A stretch of 64,000 bases of DNA. Origin: Mucilaginibacter phenanthrenivorans. GTDB lineage: Bacteria; Bacteroidota; Bacteroidia; Sphingobacteriales; Sphingobacteriaceae. Each line of letters opens with the position of its first letter. Position 1 is the stretch's first letter. The notes beneath the pieces were generated by a model that saw only the letters and a program-made list of their open reading frames with translations, made no database searches and was not told where the DNA came from. The stretch lies in NCBI RefSeq assembly GCF_024721155.1, contig NZ_JAHVAP010000006.1:372001-436000 (forward strand), given 5' to 3'. The translations under genes and the position numbers were made by a program. Below, in pieces: positions 35,082 to 45,001 of the stretch.

Positions 35082-35172
35082 AAAAAAAAGATACCTCGAA
35101 ACTCCTAAAAAAGCAGGGATCCATGATGTAAAGCTATACGAAAGGGTAATTTATATTACGCCGCAAGGATAG
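35082..35172 (+). pseudogene. possible frameshifted small gene remnant
   Basis: Between FecR and SusC, an ATG at 35079 is followed by eight A's. In the frame one base off, the DNA reads YLETPKKAGIHDVKLYERVI and ends at TAG 35172. The A run could mark a slippage or frameshift. The peptide resembles no family I recognise; it may be a remnant of a lost gene. Confidence 0.25.
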
Positions 35173-35285
35173 CGCACATAAAAATGCCGGCAAGTGTTTC
35201 ACCCACTAACCGGCTGTTATCTGGGTCCCAATCAATCAGAACTGACGAATTGAACTTAAGCGTTTAACCCAAACTTAACGAAAGT

Positions 35286-38200
35286 ATGAAATTTAAATTA
35301 AAGCCGGTGGCTATATGGCCCGGCATGTCCAAAATATTTTTGGCTATGAAGCTAATTGCCGTTCTCCTATTTATTGCATTGTCGCAGGCGCACGCCGATA
35401 GCTATGCGCAAACTATATCGATTCACGAGAACAATGTTCCCGTTGAAAAAATCCTGCTGAAAATTGAAAAGCAAACTGCCTATCATTTTATATACGATAG
35501 CAAGCTTGAAATTCTTAAAACCAAATCGGTAAGCATCGATGCAGATAATGCCACTATAACCAGCGTGCTTGACAAATGTCTTGGTGGATTACCTGTAAGT
35601 TATACTATTATACAGCAAACCATCGCCCTTAAAAGCAACGATGCCGCAAATACAGCAGTGATAGTTCAGGCATTAAAAGTAAGCGGACAGGTTACCGACG
35701 AAAAAGGTATCCCGCTTCCGGGCGTTACCGTAAAGTTAAAAGGATCGGCGCTGGCTGTTCCTAGTGATGTGTCCGGAAACTATTCCATCACAATTCCTGA
35801 CCCCAACGGAACACTGGTTTTTAGCTTTGTGAGCTACGAAACCCAGGAAATTAAAGTTAATGGCAACTCAACCATAAACGTTCAGCTTAAACCGGGCAAC
35901 AATAAATTAAATGAAGTGGTTGTGGTAGGATACGGAACACAATCAAAAGCAAAAGTATCCGGCGCAATAACAACGGTTGTAGCAAAGGAAGTTGCATTAA
36001 GCCCGTCGCCAAATTTAGGCGCTGGATTAGCAGGCCGGATTCCCGGTGTTGTAATTAATGACCGGGGCGGCGAACCGGGAAATGACGGGGTGTCGGTTTA
36101 CATCCGTGGTATAAGTACGAGCGGGAGTGCATCTCCGTTAATTGTAATAGATGGAATAGTGCGCGATTACGGAGCAATGAATTATATCCCTCCGGCAGAT
36201 GTAGAATCCATTACCGTATTAAAGGATGCTTCCGCAGCAATTTACGGGTCGCGGGCGGCTAACGGCGTTATTTTGATTACCACTAAGCACGGTAAATTAG
36301 GAAAAGCAGCAATCAATGCAACTTACAACCAGGCATGGATGCAGCCGCAGCGAATCCCCGAGTCTGCCAATGCCTCACTTTATGCATCGATGGTTAATCT
36401 TGAAAACGAACTTAGAGGACTTCCGGATACCTACTCTGCTAATGATCTTGCACTCTATCAAAATGGCAGTGATCCCTTAAATCATCCAAATACCAGCTGG
36501 CAGAAACTGACATTAGCGAATTGGCAACACCAGGAGCGTGCAGATGTTGATGCTACCGGGGGCACTGAGGGTGTAAAATATTACTTTGGTGCCGGATATC
36601 TTCACGACGGGACTCCTTTTGTAAATGGTTTTACTTACGATAAGCAATACCATTTTATATCAAACATCGATGCACAGATCAGTAAGGACCTGAAGGTATC
36701 TCTTAATTTGTCAGGCAGGGTTAGGAACAATGTTTCAAGCCTGATGGATTGGGCCCACGTCTTTTTAGGATTACCCGTGCTAAACGGCATTTACCCTAAT
36801 GGGCTGATCGGGCCGGGCCGTACCGGGAATAATGCTGTATTGATGGCAAGTAACCCCAACTACGGTTTCTATCAGCAAAATGCAGGCAATTTTACCAGCA
36901 CGGCTTCTGTGGAATACAAAATCCCCGGTGTTGATGGATTGGTAGTATCCGGCAACTTTGCTTACGATTATGATAATAATTACAACAAAACCTGGAAGGG
37001 TGTGACTTATTATTACATACTAGATCCGGCAACCGGTCAATATAATAAGATGCAGAATTCAAATACTGCGTCGCCCAATTTATTGGCAACCTTCCCCGCC
37101 GGCAACTCTGTTACATCTAATATAAAGCTTGGATATACTCATACGTTTGCCAGCGTGCATGCGATAGATGCATTTATTGGCTATGAACAAAATACCACTT
37201 CAAGCACCTTCATAAGCGCCGGCCGTAATAATTATGCCAGTGGTACTATACAGGAGATCTTTGCCGGGGATTCAAATACCGCTAACCAGTCAAACAATGG
37301 AAGGTCATCCAGGACCGGTCGCGAAAATTTGTTTGGCCGTGCATTGTATACTTATAATGATAAATACAATGTACAGTTTCAATTCAGGTATGATGGTTCC
37401 GATAATTTTGCACCCGGCAAGCGGTATGGCTTTTTCCCGGGCGTTTCAGGTAACTGGATAGCCTCCAAAGAAAGCTTTTTAAAAGATGTTAAATGGATAG
37501 ATAATTTGAAGCTCAGGGCATCGTGGGGCGAATTAGGCAACGATAATGTAGGCGCTTACCAATATTTAACATCTTATCAATATGGAAGTAATTATCCTTT
37601 TAACAGCACTACAAACCAGGGTTTGGTGCAGGCCAATGCACCGAATCCGAATATTACCTGGGAGGTAGCTAAAACAACCGACATAGGTATAGATAGCAGA
37701 TTTTTTAACGGCGCTTTGACGGCAACTATTGATGTATTCAGAACCAATCGCAGTAACATACTTGCACCCAGGAATGCCTCTGTACCGGCTTACACCGGCT
37801 TGACCCTGCCTTTCGAAAACATCGGCAGGATAAAAAACCAGGGTATAGAGCTTGATCTGTCAACAAGCGGTCACGTTGGCGGTTTTACTTATACCATTGA
37901 GGGAAATTTCACTTATGCCAAAAATACTGTACTGTTCCAGGATGAAACACCAGGTACACCATCTTACCAACGTGCTACCGGCGCTTCATTAGGGACTGTT
38001 GTGTTATATGAAACCAACGGCATTTATAAAAGCCAGGACCAAATAAACAGCACGCCGCATTTGGCAGGTGTTGTGCCCGGCGACTTGATATATGTGGATA
38101 CCAATCATGACGGCGTTGTCAATAGCCTGGATCAAGTAAGACAAAAATATGGCCCGACACCTAATATTGTGTATGGCACAAACTTTACGTTTGGTTACAA

Positions 38201-38636
38201 GAATTTTGAGTTAAATCTTGGATTCCAGGGGCAAGGCCAGGCTTATGGCGAAAAATACAGCGTGTTACCATTCGATCCCGTTGGTTGGGGTGACTTCCCT
38301 TCCGCAATGGCAAAAAATGCCTGGTCGCCATCTAATCCAAACGGCACTAATCCGGCTCCGGGCCAAAACTTTACCAATGGAACAACAAACACAACCTGGC
38401 GCTATGCCAGCATGGCGTTCTTAAAATTAAAAACGGCTGAATTTAGCTACACTTTCGATAGCAAATCGCTAAATAAAATCGGAGTGAAGGGGGCAAAGGT
38501 TTTCCTTAATGGAACCAATTTATTTTTTATTCACGATAATTTTAAGGACATCAACCTTGATCCTGAACAAACTAACTGGGGTTGGGGAATGGATCAGCTG
38601 AGAGTAATTAACCTAGGTATAAACTTTACATTATAA
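35286..38636 (+). CDS. SusC/RagA TonB-dependent receptor with STN domain
   Basis: 1116 residues. Signal peptide through HADSYAQ. STN domain about 40-100 (TISIHENNVPVEKILLKIEK, which interacts with FecR), carboxypeptidase-like domain (VSGQVTDEKGIPLPGVTVKLKG), SusC box NEVVVVGYGTQSKAK, plug with PLIVIDGIVRDYGAMN and AIYGSRAANGVILITTK, and the long barrel ending LGINFTL. It likely imports oligosaccharides released by the GH106 enzyme. It is followed 8 bases later by susD and sits downstream of fecR; with GH106 this makes a complete PUL core. Confidence 0.95.
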   Translation: MKFKLKPVAIWPGMSKIFLAMKLIAVLLFIALSQAHADSYAQTISIHENNVPVEKILLKIEKQTAYHFIYDSKLEILKTKSVSIDADNATITSVLDKCLGGLPVSYTIIQQTIALKSNDAANTAVIVQALKVSGQVTDEKGIPLPGVTVKLKGSALAVPSDVSGNYSITIPDPNGTLVFSFVSYETQEIKVNGNSTINVQLKPGNNKLNEVVVVGYGTQSKAKVSGAITTVVAKEVALSPSPNLGAGLAGRIPGVVINDRGGEPGNDGVSVYIRGISTSGSASPLIVIDGIVRDYGAMNYIPPADVESITVLKDASAAIYGSRAANGVILITTKHGKLGKAAINATYNQAWMQPQRIPESANASLYASMVNLENELRGLPDTYSANDLALYQNGSDPLNHPNTSWQKLTLANWQHQERADVDATGGTEGVKYYFGAGYLHDGTPFVNGFTYDKQYHFISNIDAQISKDLKVSLNLSGRVRNNVSSLMDWAHVFLGLPVLNGIYPNGLIGPGRTGNNAVLMASNPNYGFYQQNAGNFTSTASVEYKIPGVDGLVVSGNFAYDYDNNYNKTWKGVTYYYILDPATGQYNKMQNSNTASPNLLATFPAGNSVTSNIKLGYTHTFASVHAIDAFIGYEQNTTSSTFISAGRNNYASGTIQEIFAGDSNTANQSNNGRSSRTGRENLFGRALYTYNDKYNVQFQFRYDGSDNFAPGKRYGFFPGVSGNWIASKESFLKDVKWIDNLKLRASWGELGNDNVGAYQYLTSYQYGSNYPFNSTTNQGLVQANAPNPNITWEVAKTTDIGIDSRFFNGALTATIDVFRTNRSNILAPRNASVPAYTGLTLPFENIGRIKNQGIELDLSTSGHVGGFTYTIEGNFTYAKNTVLFQDETPGTPSYQRATGASLGTVVLYETNGIYKSQDQINSTPHLAGVVPGDLIYVDTNHDGVVNSLDQVRQKYGPTPNIVYGTNFTFGYKNFELNLGFQGQGQAYGEKYSVLPFDPVGWGDFPSAMAKNAWSPSNPNGTNPAPGQNFTNGTTNTTWRYASMAFLKLKTAEFSYTFDSKSLNKIGVKGAKVFLNGTNLFFIHDNFKDINLDPEQTNWGWGMDQLRVINLGINFTL

Positions 38637-38644
38637 TAGTAAAC

Positions 38645-40270
38645 ATGAAATTTAAATATATAGCATTGATGCTTAGCCTTTTGCTGTTAGGGTCGTGCAA
38701 AAAAAACATATTAGATATTACGCCGACCGACAGGATCTCCGAATCAAGTGTATGGACGGACGCTACATTACCGCAATTATTTATCAATGCGCAATACAAT
38801 TATCTCCAGGATGGTTTTGGCTTTAACAGTAGCGACAACATTCAAAACTACGGTGATGAAGCCTATAATACGAATGCGCCGACACCGTACCCAACCACAA
38901 TAGCGAATGCTGCGCTTACACCGGATAACGTTAACTCCTTATCCACTTATTTTTACTATTGGAACAATGGTTATGCTGCGATCAGGAATTTTAACATCTT
39001 TTTTCAAAAAATTGATGCAGTGCCCACCGATGCGGCTACAAAAGCAAAAATGATTGCAGAAGTCAAGTTTCTGCGGGCCTTTGTGTATGCCAAACTGATA
39101 TGGAATTATGGCGGCGTGCCTATAATTGATAAAGCCTACACAATAAGCGAAACTCTTACCGGTGTAAAGCGCAATACTTACGACGAATGTATAGCTTATA
39201 TTTTAAGTGATTTAAACGCAGCTATCGCCGGATTACCAGGGCAGCAAACCGGTTCCAATCTTGGGAGAGCTTCAGCCGATGCAGCAAGGGCATTAAAGGC
39301 ACGGGTGTTGCTGTATTATGCAAGCCCCCTAAATAATCCATCCAACGATCAAAAAAGATGGCAGGATGCTTCAGATGCGGCTTTAGATTTAATTAATACA
39401 AATCGCTATTCCCTGGCTACAGATTTTCACGGTTTATTTATCGGCGGAGCCGGAGCCAATAACGAGATCATTTTTGCCAAATATTTTTCGACAGCAACTT
39501 ACCAAAATATTGGTTTTTACAGCGGGCCTCAAGGCGATGGCGGATACTCTACCCGCACGCCAACACAGACCCTGGTTGATGCTTATGAAATGACGAACGG
39601 AGTAATCCCGGTAATCGACGGAGTTGTAAACCCCGACCCGGCAAATACTTATAATCCAAATAATCCTTACGCTAACCGTGATCCCCGCTTTTATGCCTCA
39701 ATTTTGTATAACGGCGCACCTTTTAAAAGCAGGACTTATGAGCCGTACAAAGGGGGAACTGATTTTATCGGACAAGATGCTACACCTACCGGATATGGAT
39801 TGTATAAGTTTATAGACCAAAGTTTACCTGTTTCGGCAACAACTCCTTATACAAATCCCTGGATCCACTTTCGTTTGGCAGAGATTTACCTCATTTATGC
39901 AGAGGCCCAATTTAACTTAGGAAATGAAAATAATGCAAGGCTGTATGTGAACAAAATTAGGGCCCGCGCAGGCATGCCGGCCATAACTGAAACCGGGACC
40001 GCGTTATTTAACAGGATGGTTCATGAACGACAGGTGGAATTAGCATTTGAAGGCCACAGGTATTATGATACCCGCAGGCTAAAAATTGCGCCTACAACAG
40101 ATACCAAACCAGTTCAGGGAGTGATCATTACCAATAACGGCGGCACTTTTACTTATAACCGGGTCAACCTGCTTACACGCGTTTGGAATGATAAACTATA
40201 TTACTTACCCATTGCAACCCAGGAAATCCGGTCGAGTGGCGGTAGTTTAAGTCAAACTACAGGATATTAG
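38645..40270 (+). CDS. SusD/RagB-type surface glycan-binding lipoprotein
   Basis: 541 residues. Lipobox LLLLGSC near residue 18. N-terminal SusD pattern NILDITPTDRISESSVWTD, TPR-like VKFLRAFVYAKLIWNYGGVPII, and the C-terminal motif VHERQVELAFEGHRYYDTRRLKI with YYLPIATQEI. It binds the glycan on the cell surface and closes the SusC barrel. It starts 8 bases after SusC and is followed by the GH106 gene, presumably on one transcript. Confidence 0.95.
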   Translation: MKFKYIALMLSLLLLGSCKKNILDITPTDRISESSVWTDATLPQLFINAQYNYLQDGFGFNSSDNIQNYGDEAYNTNAPTPYPTTIANAALTPDNVNSLSTYFYYWNNGYAAIRNFNIFFQKIDAVPTDAATKAKMIAEVKFLRAFVYAKLIWNYGGVPIIDKAYTISETLTGVKRNTYDECIAYILSDLNAAIAGLPGQQTGSNLGRASADAARALKARVLLYYASPLNNPSNDQKRWQDASDAALDLINTNRYSLATDFHGLFIGGAGANNEIIFAKYFSTATYQNIGFYSGPQGDGGYSTRTPTQTLVDAYEMTNGVIPVIDGVVNPDPANTYNPNNPYANRDPRFYASILYNGAPFKSRTYEPYKGGTDFIGQDATPTGYGLYKFIDQSLPVSATTPYTNPWIHFRLAEIYLIYAEAQFNLGNENNARLYVNKIRARAGMPAITETGTALFNRMVHERQVELAFEGHRYYDTRRLKIAPTTDTKPVQGVIITNNGGTFTYNRVNLLTRVWNDKLYYLPIATQEIRSSGGSLSQTTGY

Positions 40271-40355
40271 ATTAATCTGTCTTAATTTTACCCATCAGTC
40301 GGCATCATTTGATTTCCGCTGGTGGGTTACAATAAATATTTTATTACCTAAAAAG

Positions 40356-43300
40356 ATGTCATTAAAAATACCCACCTTTTGTTACCCGGCTGCTATTTTA
40401 TTTTTGATATTAATAAACAGTGGTGTATTGGTGGCCCAGGTGGCCCCCGTAACTCCATCGGGAAAAAGCCTCAACCAGGTTTTCGGAAGCCGGGATAAAA
40501 CGGCCTTTATGGCTCCTGAAAAGGTTTATTACCCGGAAAGCTGGTTCCATTTTATTGGCGGCAATGTTTCAAAAAAAGGCATCACTGCCGATCTGGAAGC
40601 TATTGCAGGTGCGGGCACCTCGGGCATAACGCTTTTTCACGGGCAATTTGGCGGGAGGTGGCCCGGTGTGGATACGCCTATTACCTGCCTGAGCCCGCTA
40701 TGGGAAGATGCCGTTAAACATACAGCGCTTGAATGCCAGCGTTTAGGATTAAAGTTTTCCATGGAAAATTGCCCCGGCTGGGCTATGGCCGGCGGCCCCT
40801 GGATCAAGCCTTCGCAAGCGATGCGCCAGTTGGTTTGGTCGCGTACAGATATACGCGGCGGCAAGGGCAAAATAAAGATGCCGTTGGCAATGCCGCAGCC
40901 AAGCAGCGAGCCATGGCGCGATTATAACAGTATTGCCGTACTGGCATTCCCACGGCCCCTGGGCGATAACGGGGATACGCTGAAAGGTGTCTCGGTTAAA
41001 AGTGAAAATACTTTATGGGAGGGCTTGTTAACGGGGAAAACTAAAAAGTCGGTATCCGTTAAAGCGGCAACCGCCGGTAAACCGAACTGGTTTGAAATTA
41101 CATTTGCTGACGCAACGGTGATCAGGACGGTTCAACTGCCAAGTATAAATAGTTTAAATACCACATGGGCATACGAGCCGGCAGTTAAGGTAAAGGTTGA
41201 CGCTATTCTTCCTGACGGCCGGTTAGAAGAAATCATCAACACAGACCTGCCGCAAAGCAACTGGCAGGATGATGTACCCCTTACGTTAGCCTGTTCAAAG
41301 GACATCCGGGCCAAAAAATTCAGAGTTTCATTTATTAATAAACATGATATCAACGTTGCATTTTGTCGCTTTTTTTCTGCGGCGCGCCAAAACAACTGGG
41401 AAACTGAAGCGGCCTGGGTATTAAGAAGCGTAGGTAAAAGCGATGGAAAATATGACCAGGATAAGAAAGCTTATATCGATCCTGCGCAAATACGGGATCT
41501 CACCGCCTTTGTAAACGCAGCGGGCGTGCTGGAATGGAACGCGCCTCCCGGTGATTGGACCATCCTGCGTATAGGGCATGTAAACGCGGGCAAGAAAAAT
41601 GGCCCCGCTCCGCCTGAAGGGACAGGGTGGGAATGTGACAAACTCTCGCAAAACGGGGCAAACGCTCATTTCGCCGGGTATATTGGTCGCCTTTCAGGGA
41701 GTGACGGGCCGTTAAAAAACGGTTTGCTTACCAGTATGACCATGGATAGCTGGGAGTGCGGTTCACAAACCTGGACAAGTAATATGGAAGCCGATTTTCA
41801 ACAAGGGGCGGGTTATCAGCTCAGGAAATGGATGCCCGCATTGATGGGTTATGTTTTAAAGGACCAGGAAACAACGTTCCGGTTTTTGCACGACTGGAAA
41901 TCTGTTATCAACGGTTTGTATACCAATAATTTTTTCGGGCGGATGTCGGCCCTGGCTAAGCAAAACAACCTGGCGGTTACCTATGAAACCGCCGCAGGTG
42001 ATGTGTTCCCTGCGGATATTATGGAGTATTATAAATTTGCCGATGTACCAATGTGTGAATTCTGGCAGCCAATGACAGATGGATTTGTTGGCTCACTGAA
42101 TTTTAAACCCATAAAACCCTGTGCCTCTGCTTCCCGGCTTTATGGTAAAAACCGGGTCGCTGCGGAATCATTTACCAATATTAGCCTTTCATGGGACGAG
42201 CAATGGGAAATGCTTAAGGAGATTGCGAACATCAATATGATAGAAGGTGTAACGCACCTGGTATATCATACCTATACGCATAACCCGCAAACTAATTTCC
42301 TGCCTCCCGGAACGTCATTCGGCGCATTTATCGGAACCCCTTTCCTCAGGGGCGAAACATGGTGGAGGCACATGCCTTCCCTCAACGCTTATTTTGCACG
42401 ATGCAGCTACCTGCTTGAGCGCGGTAAACCGGTATCTGACGTGTTATGGTACCTGGGTGATGAGATCGACCATAAACCGGATCAAAATGCGCCCTTCCCC
42501 ACAGGTTTTAAATACGATTATTGTAATCCTGACGTTTTGCTTAACAGGCTCAGCGTTAAAAATGGTCTGCTTACTACCCCGGAAGGGATTACTTATAAAG
42601 TGTTATGGTTGCCAAAAACCACGCACATGTTGCCCAAAACACTTGAAAAGATCAGCAAATTGATAAATGAAGGAGCTGTTGTTATTGGGGATGCACCGAA
42701 AGAAATAGGAACTTTAAGCGGGGGCAATACCGCGCAGGTCCGTTTTAACGCGGCAGTAAAAAATATCTGGGGAAATAGCCGATCGGCAGGCATTCACGTG
42801 ATTGGAAAAGGCAAGATCATTGCTGGTTTATCATTACAGGCAGCATTAAATGATTTAAAAATAACACCCGATGTGAGCGGCGATACCGCCCTTTGGTTAC
42901 ACAGGAAAGTACAGGGTGCCGATTGGTATTTCGTGACCGCGCCGAAAGGCAAGGCATTTAAAGGCACTCTGAACTTCAGGACAAATGGCAGCGTCGAATT
43001 ATGGGATGCCATTACAGGCGCTGTTAAACCGGTGATGAGTAAAGAAAAAGACGGCCGTTCATCGGTGGAAATTGATTTGCCCCAGGCAGGCTCATGTTTT
43101 GTGGTTTTTCATCACAATGAAAAAACGTCGGATCCCGTAATTACTAAAGTAATCTCCACCACACCGCTTAATAGTAACTGGACGCTTGCCTTTCCCGATG
43201 GTTGGGGCGCACCGCAGTCGGTTAAGGTTGATGAACTAAAAGCTTGGAAGGACCTTGACATCACGAATGAAGGCAAAGCATTTTCAGGCACTGCAACTTA

Positions 43301-43640
43301 TACAACCACATTTGATGCCGGCAACCCGGGAGCCGCCAATAGCTTTATCCTTAATTTGGGTAAAGTTGCCATGATAGCAAAAGTTACTGTAAATGGTAAG
43401 GATATGGGCACGGTTTGGGCAAACCCTTACCAGGTGGATATTACCAAAGGAATTACACCGGGCAAAAACACCATACAGGTGGAAGTTACCAGTACCTGGT
43501 TTAACAGGTTGGCTTATGATGCCGCACAGCCAGAAGAAAAACGAAAAACATGGACGATAAGCGGACCGCCGAAGGATTCAAAGTTGAGAGTCAGCGGATT
43601 GCTTGGACCAGTAACTGTTTTGACTGAAAAACAGAATTAA
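40356..43640 (+). CDS. GH106-type alpha-L-rhamnosidase
   Basis: 1094 residues with a signal peptide (through VLVAQ). The N-terminal half reads YPESWFHFIGGNVSKKGI, GTSGITLFHGQF and FSMENCPGWAMAGGPWIKP, which match the GH106 TIM-barrel family of large rhamnosidases (usually 1000-1150 aa). The C-terminal part (SVKVDELKAWKDL, GTATYTTTFDAGN, VTVNGKDMGTVWANPYQVDI) is a GH2-type sugar-binding beta-sandwich, the usual terminal domain of this family. It should release alpha-L-rhamnose from plant pectins or flavonoid glycosides. Encoded directly after SusC/SusD, it gives the locus its likely substrate. Confidence 0.85.
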   Translation: MSLKIPTFCYPAAILFLILINSGVLVAQVAPVTPSGKSLNQVFGSRDKTAFMAPEKVYYPESWFHFIGGNVSKKGITADLEAIAGAGTSGITLFHGQFGGRWPGVDTPITCLSPLWEDAVKHTALECQRLGLKFSMENCPGWAMAGGPWIKPSQAMRQLVWSRTDIRGGKGKIKMPLAMPQPSSEPWRDYNSIAVLAFPRPLGDNGDTLKGVSVKSENTLWEGLLTGKTKKSVSVKAATAGKPNWFEITFADATVIRTVQLPSINSLNTTWAYEPAVKVKVDAILPDGRLEEIINTDLPQSNWQDDVPLTLACSKDIRAKKFRVSFINKHDINVAFCRFFSAARQNNWETEAAWVLRSVGKSDGKYDQDKKAYIDPAQIRDLTAFVNAAGVLEWNAPPGDWTILRIGHVNAGKKNGPAPPEGTGWECDKLSQNGANAHFAGYIGRLSGSDGPLKNGLLTSMTMDSWECGSQTWTSNMEADFQQGAGYQLRKWMPALMGYVLKDQETTFRFLHDWKSVINGLYTNNFFGRMSALAKQNNLAVTYETAAGDVFPADIMEYYKFADVPMCEFWQPMTDGFVGSLNFKPIKPCASASRLYGKNRVAAESFTNISLSWDEQWEMLKEIANINMIEGVTHLVYHTYTHNPQTNFLPPGTSFGAFIGTPFLRGETWWRHMPSLNAYFARCSYLLERGKPVSDVLWYLGDEIDHKPDQNAPFPTGFKYDYCNPDVLLNRLSVKNGLLTTPEGITYKVLWLPKTTHMLPKTLEKISKLINEGAVVIGDAPKEIGTLSGGNTAQVRFNAAVKNIWGNSRSAGIHVIGKGKIIAGLSLQAALNDLKITPDVSGDTALWLHRKVQGADWYFVTAPKGKAFKGTLNFRTNGSVELWDAITGAVKPVMSKEKDGRSSVEIDLPQAGSCFVVFHHNEKTSDPVITKVISTTPLNSNWTLAFPDGWGAPQSVKVDELKAWKDLDITNEGKAFSGTATYTTTFDAGNPGAANSFILNLGKVAMIAKVTVNGKDMGTVWANPYQVDITKGITPGKNTIQVEVTSTWFNRLAYDAAQPEEKRKTWTISGPPKDSKLRVSGLLGPVTVLTEKQN

Positions 43641-43664
43641 TTTTACCGGCATGCTGATAAATGC

Positions 43665-43705
43665 ACAGAAGGAGCCTGGGATATCCCGGGCTCCTTCTGT
43701 TTAAA
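43665..43705 (+). terminator. terminator of the SusC/SusD/GH106 operon
   Basis: ACAGAAGGAGCC pairs with GGCTCCTTCTGT around an 11-nt loop; TTTAAAAA follows. The stop codon is about 25 bases upstream. Confidence 0.75.
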
Positions 43706-43946
43706 AACTCGTGCCCGATTAAGTCCTTCAAATATCAACCACCACTTCCCGTTAGCGTTGTCTTGCTCCGGTGCTCTGTAAACATCCGAAATTGTGGTTA
43801 AAATTTCTCCCCTTTTCTTCAAAACCCGGCAAACAAAAAGCCTAAATATTTCGTACAAGGTAATAATTGCCGGATCGTAATGATTACCGGCAAAATAACT
43901 AACTAATTATTAAAGGCTTATAACCAAAGGCGGTACGGAGAAAATT

Positions 43947-44321
43947 ATGAGGGGGAATGATATTTTCGGGGTTCAGGATGAGGGTAAAATAGCGGGCTTG
44001 TGCAGCTATTTTTTTGTTTTAGGTTGGGCGATCTCTTACTTCGGTTACCACAAAACCGAAAAAACAAGCTTAAGCAGCTTTCACTTACGTCAAACACTTT
44101 TATTGTATTTAACATATATCGCCACAAGATATGGTGTACTTATAATTTTAGATAAATGCGGTGTGCTAAATGGTATGTACTCATTAGGTAACTTGGTCAT
44201 TTTTGTAAACCTAACATTCGTTTTCCTTTGGATCTACGGTTTAATTGGCGCGAGCAACGGGCAGGAAAAACCGATCCCAGTGTTAGGGAAACCGGCACAG
44301 CTTATCTTTGCGGCTATTTAA
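43947..44321 (+). CDS. DUF4870-like small membrane protein, paralog 1
   Basis: 124 residues, with three or four membrane helices: AGLCSYFFVLGWAISYFGYH, LLLYLTYIATRYGVLIILD, LGNLVIFVNLTFVFLWIYGLIG, and a soluble GQEKPIPVLGKPAQLIF tail. The start MRGNDIFGVQDEGKIAG and HLRQTLLLY region align with the second copy at 63524 (both have YHKTEKTSL/FHQNNRTSL and LRQTLL). DUF4870/TM2-like proteins are of unknown role. Separate transcription unit with a terminator. Confidence 0.7.
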   Translation: MRGNDIFGVQDEGKIAGLCSYFFVLGWAISYFGYHKTEKTSLSSFHLRQTLLLYLTYIATRYGVLIILDKCGVLNGMYSLGNLVIFVNLTFVFLWIYGLIGASNGQEKPIPVLGKPAQLIFAAI

Positions 44322-44346
44322 AAATCAACAAAAAATATTTTTAAGG

Positions 44347-44381
44347 AAGCTCCCGGTTTAATTTCCCGGGAGCTTTTTTTT
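44347..44381 (+). terminator. terminator of the DUF4870-like gene
   Basis: AAGCTCCCGG pairs with CCGGGAGCTT (44366-44375) around TTTAATTTC, ending in a T8 run. Confidence 0.85.
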
Positions 44382-44428
44382 GCCCAAAATGTTATGCTAC
44401 CTTTATCATAAATTATAAAACCGAACTA

Positions 44429-44854
44429 ATGGAAACTGCAACAAACAAAACAATAACCGTAGAAACTATGGTTAAGGCACCCATTGAAAAGGTGTGGAAA
44501 TTTTGGACGGAACCTGAACATATTGCCCAATGGGCATTCGCATCAGATGATTGGCATGCACCACATGCTGAAAACGATTTACGAACCGGTGGCAAATTCA
44601 AAACTACAATGGCCGCAAAAGACGGCAGCTTCAGCTTTGATTTTGAAGGCGTTTACACCGATGTTAAGAAACATAGTGTTATTGAATACGAAATAGCCGA
44701 TGGGCGGAAAGTAAAGATCACGTTCAGCAGCGAGGATGGCGGAACCAAAGTGGTTGAAACATTTGAAGCAGAAGGCACACATTCCATTGAACAGCAGCTG
44801 ACCGGCTGGCAGGCCATAATGAATAATTTTAAAAAGCATACGGAAGGCAACTGA
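44429..44854 (+). CDS. AHSA1/START-like (SRPBCC) protein
   Basis: 141 residues. The helix-grip pattern is clear: VETMVKAPIEKVWKFWTEPEHIAQWAFA, then DLRTGGKFKTTM and VVETFEAEGTHSIEQQLTGWQAIMNNFKKH, the C-terminal helix of the AHSA1 (activator of Hsp90 ATPase-like) subfamily. Such bacterial members bind lipophilic ligands or act as small cofactors; no catalytic residues are assignable. Single gene. Confidence 0.85.
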   Translation: METATNKTITVETMVKAPIEKVWKFWTEPEHIAQWAFASDDWHAPHAENDLRTGGKFKTTMAAKDGSFSFDFEGVYTDVKKHSVIEYEIADGRKVKITFSSEDGGTKVVETFEAEGTHSIEQQLTGWQAIMNNFKKHTEGN

Positions 44855-44937
44855 TAAGGCTTTTTTTGCAGCTAAAATCTGACATTAGCAATACATTAAA
44901 TGTTAGCGGTGGCAATACCTTTTTAAAGGTGCACATG

Positions 44938-44945
44938 TATATTTG
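44938..44945 (+). promoter_or_regulatory. -7 box (TATATTTG) of the alcohol dehydrogenase gene
   Basis: Exact TAnnTTTG match 57 bases before the start codon. The -33 position is not a clean TTTG. Confidence 0.5.
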
Positions 44946-45001
44946 TGCCCGGTATCTCCAAATACCCGATAAATTTACCTTACAATAAAAACAAGCCAAC
45001 C

